NCBI GenBank assembly: GCA_964611805.1
Contig: CAZTBG010000070.1
Span: 1 to 9,294, forward strand
Source: W589 sp964611805
GTDB taxonomy: Bacteria; Chloroflexota; Dehalococcoidia; Dehalococcoidales; Fen-1064
DNA: 9,294 nucleotides
Direction of reading: 5' to 3'
Shown here: positions 3,924 through 9,294 of the stretch, one piece after another
Position numbering within the stretch: the stretch's first letter is position 1
Layout of the letters: every line of letters starts with the position of its first letter
Translations under genes and position numbers: made by a program
Notes under the pieces: generated by a model
What the model was told of the DNA's origin: nothing
Databases searched by the model: none
Seen by the model: only the letters and a program-made list of their open reading frames with translations

Positions 3924-6599
3924 CTACTTCTTCACCGTTGCCAGATACCTTTCGGGGTCCCGGTCAAACGCCCTCTTGCAGCCAACGGCGCAGAAATAAT
4001 AGGTCTTTCCCTTATACTCGGAGGTGGCTGCCGCCTTACTCTCCTCCACTTCCATGTGGCATACCGGGTCAATAGCCATCGTTGTGCCTCCTTTATTTAT
4101 TTCTGGTTCAGTTATCTCAAAACGTACCGGCTTGAATCTTCGCAACCGCAACGAGTTAGATACCACTGTTAATGAGCTGGCTGCCATCGCCGCCGCTGCC
4201 AGGATAGGATTCAGGAAACCATAGTCACCGAGGATGAAATGGGCACCGGAAGGTACACCGCTCTGCCCGAAAACGAGATAGAGCACCCCGGCAGCCACCG
4301 GGATAAGAAGGGTATTGTAGGCAAACGCCCAGAAGAGGTTCTGCTTTATCGTTCTCACGGTGCTCCGGCTCAGCGATATCGCGGTGACGATGCCGCTGAG
4401 GTCGCCCCGAATCAGTGTGATATCTCCGGTCTCCATAGCGACATCGGTGCCCGTGCCGATGGCGATGCCGACATCCGCCTGGGCCAGTGCCGGGGCATCG
4501 TTAATGCCGTCACCCACCATAGCCACCACCTTACCCTCTGCCTGGAGCTTCTTTACCTCCTCGGCCTTGTGCTCCGGCAGTACCTCAGCAAGAACCCGGC
4601 TGATTCCCACCTCTCGGGCGATGGCCTCAGCGGTACGCCGGTTGTCGCCGGTAATCATCGCCGTCTCAATTCCCATCTGCTTTAGCCTAGCCAGTGCCTT
4701 GACGGCGTTCGGCTTGAGGGTATCAGCAACAGCGATGATACCGATTACATGACTATCGCTGCCGAGGAACATGACCGTCTTACCCTCCTCGCGTAGTCGT
4801 GCCGCCTCTTCTCCCATACCGTCAAGTGAGATATTCCTGTCTTCAAACAGCCTGAGGTTACCGAGGAGGAGTTTCTTCCCTTCGACCGATGCTTCCACCC
4901 CATGCCCCGGAATGGCATCAAAATCGGCTACCGGTGACATCTCCAGCCCCATTTCCGAGGCCGCATAAACAACTGCCTCACCGAGGGGGTGCTCTGAGCC
5001 ATGCTCGGCAGAAGCGGCCAGACGAAGGACCTCTCCACGGGAAGAAGGTAGAGCGGCAATAACGTCTGTTACCCTGGGTTTTCCCTCGGTCAGTGTGCCC
5101 GTCTTATCGAGCAGTACGGTGTTTATCTTGTGGGCGCGCTCCAGTGCCTCGGCGCTCCGGATTAGCACGCCGTTCTCCGCACCCTTGCCGGTGCCCACCA
5201 TGATAGCGGTCGGGGTCGCCAGGCCGAGGGCGCAGGGACAGGCTATGATAAGAACGGCTACAAAGTTGAGCAGGGCGAAGGTGAGCGCTGGAGTCGGCCC
5301 CACGAAGAACCAGACCACAAACGTAACCAGGGCGATACCGATAACTATCGGCACAAAATAGCTGGCGATAACATCAGCCAATCGTTGAATCGGAGCCTTG
5401 CTCCCCTGGGCCTCCTCCACCATCCTGATAATCTGGGCCAGGGCGGTATCCTTACCCACCCTGGTAGCCTCGAACTGGAAGCTACCGGTCCTGTTAATGG
5501 TGGCCCCGATGACACCATCGCCCACGTTCTTCTCCACCGGCAGGCTTTCACCGGTGACCATTGATTCATCAATACTGGAATACCCCTGCCGGACGATTCC
5601 ATCCACGGGGACACGCTCACCCGGCCTTACCAGGATTATGTCACATACCTGGACATCCTCGATGGGTATCTCCGTTTCCTGACCATCACGGATGACGAGC
5701 GCCGTCTTCGGCTGCAAGCCGATGAGCGTCTTTATCGCCGACGAGGTCTGTCCCTTGGCCCTGGCCTCGAGGAACTTACCCAGTGTAATCAGGGTAATAA
5801 TCATGGCGGAGGTATCGAAGTAAACGTGGCGCTCCAGTGCTTGGGCAGCAAAGATTCCGGGGAAGAGGACCGCTACAACGCTGTAAAAATAAGCCGCCGA
5901 TGTGCCAACGACAATCAGGGTGTTCATGTCGGCGGTCTTGTGGCGAAGGGCGCCCCACATCCCTTTGTAGTAGCGCCAGCCTGCCCAGAACTGCACTGGC
6001 GTGGCCAGTCCCCAGAGCAAATAGAGCTTGCCGGTAAAATCTGGTGCCCACCCCAGGGCTAAGATTATTACGGCGAGGACAGCGGCCACGATGAGCCGAT
6101 TCCGTACATGCCGGATTTCACGCTGGACAGCGGTGGTAACGTCTTCAAGCGTCTCTGCCTCGGCACCCAGTGTATAGCCGGCTTCAGACACCGCCCGCTT
6201 GAGGTCGGCCATGTCCGTCCCCTCAAGGTATTCAACAGTGGCTTTTTCCGAAGCCAGGTTGACATTGGCAGAAACAACCCCTGGGACGCTGGAAAGAGCT
6301 TCTTCGACGCGCGCCACGCAGGAGGCACAGGTCATTCCGGCCACCGGGAAGATTGATTTCTTCGTGGCAGCCCCGTAGCCCAGTTCTGATATGGTGTCCT
6401 TAATCTTACCAAGGTCTACCTGAGAAGGGTCGTATTCGATTGAGGCCTTCTCCGAGGCGAAATTTACCCTGGCCGACTCCACCCCTGGCGTTTCTGACAG
6501 ACCCTTCTCGATAGTAGCCGCACAGTTGGCACATGTCATTCCCGTAACCGGGATGACCGCCTTTTCTTTTTTATTTTTCTCTCCGGTTTTCGTGGTCAC
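3924..6599 (-). CDS. copA: Cu(+)-exporting P1B-type ATPase with two HMA domains and a C-terminal YHS domain
   Basis: This 891-residue membrane pump hydrolyses ATP to export Cu(+). In order: two N-terminal metal-binding HMA domains (GMTCANC 20-26, GMTCASC 88-94); membrane helices from about 167; the actuator TGE (349-351); the ion-channel CPC (454-456); the phosphorylation motif DKTGT (498-502); the P1B marker HP in SEHPLG (537-538); TGDN (650-653); GDGINDAP (696-703); YN (761-762) and MAASS (805-809). The YN and MxxSS pairs are the Cu(+)-type signature. After a usual CopA ending (RLRRFKPVRFE), a YHS domain follows (841-891) with DPVCHM, and Cys870-x3-Cys874. The start is GTG with GAGG six bases before it; no ATG fits better. 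It follows the SHOCT gene by 100 bases, probably in one operon. The YHS part keeps its own ribosome binding site and may also be made separately. Confidence 0.95.
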   Translation of the reverse strand: MTTKTGEKNKKEKAVIPVTGMTCANCAATIEKGLSETPGVESARVNFASEKASIEYDPSQVDLGKIKDTISELGYGAATKKSIFPVAGMTCASCVARVEEALSSVPGVVSANVNLASEKATVEYLEGTDMADLKRAVSEAGYTLGAEAETLEDVTTAVQREIRHVRNRLIVAAVLAVIILALGWAPDFTGKLYLLWGLATPVQFWAGWRYYKGMWGALRHKTADMNTLIVVGTSAAYFYSVVAVLFPGIFAAQALERHVYFDTSAMIITLITLGKFLEARAKGQTSSAIKTLIGLQPKTALVIRDGQETEIPIEDVQVCDIILVRPGERVPVDGIVRQGYSSIDESMVTGESLPVEKNVGDGVIGATINRTGSFQFEATRVGKDTALAQIIRMVEEAQGSKAPIQRLADVIASYFVPIVIGIALVTFVVWFFVGPTPALTFALLNFVAVLIIACPCALGLATPTAIMVGTGKGAENGVLIRSAEALERAHKINTVLLDKTGTLTEGKPRVTDVIAALPSSRGEVLRLAASAEHGSEHPLGEAVVYAASEMGLEMSPVADFDAIPGHGVEASVEGKKLLLGNLRLFEDRNISLDGMGEEAARLREEGKTVMFLGSDSHVIGIIAVADTLKPNAVKALARLKQMGIETAMITGDNRRTAEAIAREVGISRVLAEVLPEHKAEEVKKLQAEGKVVAMVGDGINDAPALAQADVGIAIGTGTDVAMETGDITLIRGDLSGIVTAISLSRSTVRTIKQNLFWAFAYNTLLIPVAAGVLYLVFGQSGVPSGAHFILGDYGFLNPILAAAAMAASSLTVVSNSLRLRRFKPVRFEITEPEINKGGTTMAIDPVCHMEVEESKAAATSEYKGKTYYFCAVGCKRAFDRDPERYLATVKK
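4077..4094 (-). promoter_or_regulatory. Internal ribosome binding site and ATG for the YHS domain
   Basis: Inside copA, AAAGGAGG (4087-4094) lies seven bases before an in-frame ATG (4077-4079) that begins MAIDPVCHMEV. It is a stronger site than the one before the copA start. Translation from here would give a free 51-residue YHS metal-binding protein, the form in which this domain often occurs next to copper ATPases. Confidence 0.6.
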
Positions 6600-6699
6600 C
6601 GGCCGCCTCGCTCATTTAATTCCTGCCAGACAGTACCTGTACTATTCCTCTAGCTTATACTACCCAGCAGCGTATACACAGCCAGGAACAAACTGGCAG

Positions 6700-6927
6700 C
6701 TAGGTCAGGTCTTTTTTTATCCTCTCGAACTCTTCGCGGGATATCTCGCCCTTCGCGTACCGCTCCTTGGCCAAATCCAGGGGGTCCTGCTTACGTGAGG
6801 AATCGCTCCGCCGGCTGAGCCGGTTAACCCCCCAGACAATAAGGGCAATCAAGCCTCCCCAGAAGAGAACCATCAAGATGCCACCGAAGACCATCCACCA
6901 GCCCATTCCCTGATGAACGTACCACAT
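6700..6927 (-). CDS. Small membrane protein with C-terminal SHOCT domain
   Basis: A 75-residue protein starting at the ATG at 6925-6927, supported by AAGGAGG (6934-6940) six bases before it; a longer frame upstream has no such site. One membrane helix (about residues 12-35, MVFGGILMVLFWGGLIALIV) follows a short aromatic N-terminus with two His/Met-bearing residue groups. A basic linker (RLSRRSDSSRKQ) leads to a C-terminal SHOCT motif (DPLDLAKERYAKGEISREEFERIKKDL), a short helical hairpin thought to mediate oligomerisation. It lies 100 bases upstream of copA on the same strand, behind a promoter with a Crp/Fnr-type box. A helper role for copper transport is plausible from position only. Confidence 0.85.
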   Translation of the reverse strand: MWYVHQGMGWWMVFGGILMVLFWGGLIALIVWGVNRLSRRSDSSRKQDPLDLAKERYAKGEISREEFERIKKDLT

Positions 6928-6977
6928 CGTCCGCCTCCTTTTCCGGATATATGAGGATAGAACCCATCTATTAACTG

Positions 6978-7020
6978 AGGTTACCACACAGGCCAGAAGG
7001 CGAATATGATATAGGTCACA
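6978..7020 (-). promoter_or_regulatory. Crp/Fnr-type operator and weak extended -10 before SHOCT-copA
   Basis: On the plus strand TATGAT-ATAG-GTCACA (7005-7020) matches the other two boxes except for one base in the core of one arm. On the minus strand TGG-TAACCT (6978-6986) stands at the same distance as the extended -10 elements of the other two promoters, but matches TATAAT only at three of six positions. The predicted start is near 6970, with a leader of about 43 bases. Confidence 0.5.
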
Positions 7021-7040
7021 CAGGATTGAGGTATTATCTG

Positions 7041-7136
7041 TTAATCAGCTCTCTCCAAGATGGCAAGCCCCGTTACTTCACCACCGGGAACCCGGAGCTG
7101 ATTTCTGAGATTATCGAAGGCCTGAGCGATTTCTGA
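7041..7136 (+). pseudogene. Possible C-terminal relic of a plus-strand gene
   Basis: The frame LISSLQDGKPRYFTTGNPEL followed by ISEIIEGLSDF ends in a TGA at 7134-7136 and reads like the natural C-terminus of a protein. There is no start codon or ribosome binding site in front of it, and the upstream part of the frame runs through the SHOCT promoter. I cannot name the parent family. It sits at the border of the AT-richer cassette, so it may be what remains of a gene lost when the cassette arrived. It could also be chance. Confidence 0.3.
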
Positions 7137-7157
7137 AAAAGTGGGGCACAGGATAGC

Positions 7158-7550
7158 TTACCTAAGTACCAAATTAGCTTCTGCTGCCAGTTCGGCTGCC
7201 AATAATTTCTGCTTTTCCTTCTCTGCGGGCCATCCAATTATATTGGCGTGTCGCGGTGGATTGTTATCACAGTCTACTGCCAAACCTGTTTTTTGGCATT
7301 CCGATACTTTGATTTCACCTAGTCCATGTAGCTGTTTAACTCGGGGTGTAAGATCTATTACTTCCCTTTGACCTATAGCCCAAATCTCATCTAATGTGAG
7401 CCCATCAATTCTGAATACTGACAAGCGCAGGTTCGGTGGTGGCATAAAAGCTTTTGGCTTCACGGCGTTATTAACGCGAGAAAAATAACTCCTGTCGGTT
7501 AAGTAGCGCCCCAATGACTCGGAGGGGTCAAGCGTATTGGATAATACCAA
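7158..7550 (-). CDS. Unrecognised 130-residue protein, third gene of the TIGR04255 cassette
   Basis: I do not recognise this family. The start is a TTG (7548-7550) one base after the TAA of the preceding gene, with GAGGGG in that gene's last codons eight bases before it, so translation is coupled. The protein has a conserved-looking centre (MPPPNLRLSVFRIDGL then TLDEIWAIGQREV, residues 36-64), a segment RHANIIGWP (100-108), and ends in an Ala/Lys-rich helix (109-130). Two Cys (85, 94) lie near the middle. No signal peptide or membrane segment is present. The order and coupling imply that it works with the two proteins upstream, but the role is unknown. It shares the lower GC of the cassette. 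Confidence 0.72.
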   Translation of the reverse strand: MVLSNTLDPSESLGRYLTDRSYFSRVNNAVKPKAFMPPPNLRLSVFRIDGLTLDEIWAIGQREVIDLTPRVKQLHGLGEIKVSECQKTGLAVDCDNNPPRHANIIGWPAEKEKQKLLAAELAAEANLVLR

Positions 7551-7551
7551 G

Positions 7552-8058
7552 TTAGGTTCCCCTCGGATACAGACGACTGATATTGTCTAAGATGATATTA
7601 GGCATATCATCGTAAAATAATTCGACACCCCAAGTCTTATTAAGACCATAAAGCCCAGCATATGCCAACTGTTTCCTACTCCCTATGCTTACAGAAAATA
7701 ATTGACGTCTGTCCTTATACCATTCAAAAGATATCTCTCCATCAGGGTCAACGCTTATCTCTGGTTTGGGAATACCAGACGGTAGAGAGAGTATAAATAA
7801 AATGGCGTTCTGATAGGCCTGCTCATCAATTGCTCGTGCACCATAACCATCCCAATTATTACCTGAGCTTTCCTCTTTGACTTGCTGGAGTTCCTCAATC
7901 ATTTTCGATAAACGCTCCCCGAAAGTAATGGTACGTGCGAAATACTCTCGCAACTCTTCAGTCTCTCTCTCAAGTTCCCTTGCACTTTCACTCATACCCC
8001 AACTGAGTGGGAATATGACAGGATTGGTATCACGAATAGTACAACTTATTTGACTCAT
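7552..8058 (-). CDS. Unrecognised 168-residue protein with NWDGYGA motif, second gene of the TIGR04255 cassette
   Basis: I do not know a function for this family, although the motif NWDGYGARAI (68-77) followed by a stretch like KPEISVDPDGEISFEW (98-113) is familiar from uncharacterised bacterial proteins. Residues 22-65 are a highly charged helix, probably a coiled coil (ESARELERETEELREYFA, then KMIEELQQVKEES). The C-terminal half is beta-rich with a SVSIGSRKQLAYAG segment. The ATG overlaps the stop of the upstream gene (ATGA, 8055-8058), with GAGG about eight bases before it; a second Met at residue 22 is a possible shorter start. There is no membrane segment. It is tightly coupled to both neighbours. 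Confidence 0.78.
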   Translation of the reverse strand: MSQISCTIRDTNPVIFPLSWGMSESARELERETEELREYFARTITFGERLSKMIEELQQVKEESSGNNWDGYGARAIDEQAYQNAILFILSLPSGIPKPEISVDPDGEISFEWYKDRRQLFSVSIGSRKQLAYAGLYGLNKTWGVELFYDDMPNIILDNISRLYPRGT

Positions 8059-8795
8059 TCGTACATCCTCGCAGTTTTTTCAGTAATGCTCTCAAAAAAG
8101 ATACGATTCTTCAAATCCCGTAGCTGCTCAAATGTCTGCCAGATAGTATCCTCATCGAAACCAGACTCCTGTCGCTTGAAAACGTCAATGTCAAAAATTA
8201 TCCCCACATGCTCCGGCTTAGAACTACCCTGAAGTGCCTGCACGATGTTTGCCGATATATCTGACTCTTGAATGACTATTTTTATAAAGAAGTGTCTCAT
8301 TTCTTGCGGCAGTGAATCAGGGATTTTAGGAGGCGCTGTAAAATACTCTTGCAGGTCATCAATCGGTAATGGAATGTCTAGCCTATTTATATAGCGTAGG
8401 GCAACTCTTGTGATTAACTCTGGCACAGATATAGACGAATATAGTTTCCAAAGTCCCTTGGCTTCCAACAACACATCTTCCCATTCCGTATAAGGATATA
8501 AACGACTAAAAGTAAATCCGTCTATTCTGAACTGTACAACATTTTTTTCGTCTTTGGATTTGTATACATATCCTTGAATTCCTTTATCTTCAGGAGGTTG
8601 AATAAAAGGCTTTCCTTCTTCCAATCCAAAAGCACCCGCAAACATTTTACGAGGTTCGTTAGTAGGATATCTATCAGCTAAAATATTCGACAAACTTAAA
8701 AACTCTTGAGGATTAAATGCTGATGGGAGACCAACTCTAAGATCAATAATGGCTTCTACTATAGGGGCACTATTTAGATGTCTCTGCCTTGCCAT
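8055..8795 (-). CDS. TIGR04255 family protein, first gene of a three-gene cassette
   Basis: This 246-residue protein opens with MARQRHLNSAPIVEAIIDLR and contains FRIDGFTFSRLYPYTEWEDV (89-108) and RVALRYINRLDIP (130-142). I recognise these as features of the sporadically distributed TIGR04255 family, whose length is about the same. The family has no established function known to me. It is soluble, mixed alpha/beta, and has no Cys. AGGA about five bases before the ATG supports the start, and a good sigma70-like promoter lies about 50 bases upstream. It overlaps the next gene by four bases. Low GC and patchy distribution of the family point to horizontal transfer; defence or toxin-antitoxin activity is a guess. 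Confidence 0.85.
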   Translation of the reverse strand: MARQRHLNSAPIVEAIIDLRVGLPSAFNPQEFLSLSNILADRYPTNEPRKMFAGAFGLEEGKPFIQPPEDKGIQGYVYKSKDEKNVVQFRIDGFTFSRLYPYTEWEDVLLEAKGLWKLYSSISVPELITRVALRYINRLDIPLPIDDLQEYFTAPPKIPDSLPQEMRHFFIKIVIQESDISANIVQALQGSSKPEHVGIIFDIDVFKRQESGFDEDTIWQTFEQLRDLKNRIFFESITEKTARMYE

Positions 8796-8848
8796 ATTAT
8801 TCCTAGCTTATGAGATCAATAGGAATCTTCACTTGTCTGTTAATCGTA

Positions 8849-8877
8849 ACTATATATCATTACACCAGAACGTTCAA
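8849..8877 (-). promoter_or_regulatory. Predicted sigma70-like promoter of the TIGR04255 cassette
   Basis: On the minus strand TTGAAC (8872-8877) is followed after exactly 17 bases by TATAGT (8849-8854), five of six matches to the -10. Transcription would begin near 8842, giving a leader of about 47 bases. No Crp/Fnr-type box is present, so the cassette appears to be controlled separately from its neighbours. Confidence 0.6.
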
Positions 8878-8968
8878 GGATATTCGGTCGGCGAATGTCA
8901 TGACTTGAGTTTCTGCCTCCATGTTATCTTTAACAGGCATCAGGAAGTCGAGCAGGTAGCCACTATCT

Positions 8969-9294
8969 CTAGCCAGTCGCGTATGGCAGGCCACCGGGTG
9001 CTGGGATATGCTCAGGAGGTCGCACCAGTTTCATTTCGCGAGCTTCAGCCGGGCAGGTGAGCACACAGAGGCCGCAACCAATACATTCTTCCGCATCGAT
9101 ATAGGCCCGTTCTCCGCCAAACTCGGGGTAATGCTTCATTTGCGCTGCATCAACCGGACATCTCGAAACACAGATTTTGCATCCACGGCACTTCTCCGGG
9201 TCAACGGCAGCAATAAAACGACTCTTGGCCAGCGTCAATTGGTTCAATTGTGCTTTCGTCTTGGCACTGCTCTGGAATATACCGCAACAGCAGC
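8969..9294 (-). CDS. 4Fe-4S dicluster protein, C-terminal part (N-terminus outside the window)
   Basis: The frame is open to the window edge and begins there with Cys-Cys-Cys-Gly-Ile-Phe (9275-9292), then KTKAQLNQLTLAKSRFIAAV. Two classic [4Fe-4S] motifs follow: Cys-x2-Cys-x2-Cys-x3-Cys-Pro in EKCRGCKICVSRCPVDA and in EECIGCGLCVLTCPAEA. The tail IPAPGGLPYATG leads to a TAG at 8969-8971. The Cys triplet and the AKSRF linker read as protein sequence, so the gene almost surely extends upstream; the TTG at 9245-9247 is not the true start. Larger Fe-S proteins with a Cys-rich centre and a C-terminal ferredoxin domain act in electron transfer in anaerobes. Without the N-terminus the exact family stays open. 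Confidence 0.85.
   Translation of the reverse strand, partial: CCCGIFQSSAKTKAQLNQLTLAKSRFIAAVDPEKCRGCKICVSRCPVDAAQMKHYPEFGGERAYIDAEECIGCGLCVLTCPAEAREMKLVRPPEHIPAPGGLPYATG

Noticed and set aside
4239..6356. Several long frames on the plus strand opposite copA, and overlapping minus-strand frames
   Set aside because: They are shadows of a GC-rich gene; none has a ribosome site or a recognisable domain, and copA is complete through the region.
8796..8968. Possible gene between the TIGR04255 cassette and the Fe-S protein
   Set aside because: The only frame crossing it runs antisense through the Fe-S gene; the stretch holds the cassette promoter and nothing else I can support.
1..9294. CRISPR array, rRNA, transposase or integrase
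   Set aside because: No regularly spaced direct repeats, no rRNA-like sequence and no transposase or integrase motifs were seen on either strand.

Overview
The window reads as a stretch of chromosome from an anaerobic or facultatively microaerobic bacterium, probably uncultured. The reasons are 4Fe-4S ferredoxin-type proteins, a Rieske protein, a hemerythrin, a Crp/Fnr regulator and a selenocysteine-type reading of UGA. A Chloroflexota (Dehalococcoidia-like) or similar anaerobic lineage is a guess from protein flavour only; nothing in the window fixes the taxon.

Layout. Positions 1-251 hold three minus-strand tRNA genes (Gly-GCC cut by the window edge, Leu-GAG, Trp-CCA). Positions 288-1751 hold a minus-strand operon, promoter to terminator: Rieske ferredoxin, an unrecognised 109-residue protein and a hemerythrin. 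Positions 1752-2091 hold no intact gene but contain three clean hairpins; they lie next to a ferredoxin gene that has lost one base and its 3' part. Upstream of that relic is a small Cys-rich zinc-ribbon protein. Next comes a Crp/Fnr-type regulator (TTG start), divergent from a plus-strand glutaredoxin whose first active-site Cys codon is TGA. That TGA is followed by a good bacterial SECIS-like hairpin. Convergent with it is a Cu(+) P1B-ATPase that ends in a fused YHS domain, preceded by a small SHOCT membrane protein.

Three Crp/Fnr-type palindromes with a TRTGAT-N4-(A/G)TCAYA core lie in front of the zinc-ribbon/ferredoxin unit, between the regulator and the glutaredoxin, and in front of SHOCT-copA. 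At three promoters (zinc ribbon, glutaredoxin and, more weakly, SHOCT) the box centre sits about 42 bases upstream of the predicted start behind an extended -10. This suggests one local redox/metal/nitrosative-stress regulon run by the regulator encoded here.

Positions 7158-8795 are a visibly AT-richer, tightly coupled three-gene minus-strand cassette: a TIGR04255-like protein and two proteins I do not recognise. It has its own sigma70-like promoter and looks acquired; its function is unknown. The right edge holds the C-terminal part of a 2x[4Fe-4S] protein.

Most notable: the probable selenoprotein glutaredoxin, the TIGR04255 cassette, the shared operator geometry, and the in-frame CopA-YHS junction that keeps a full internal ribosome binding site and start.
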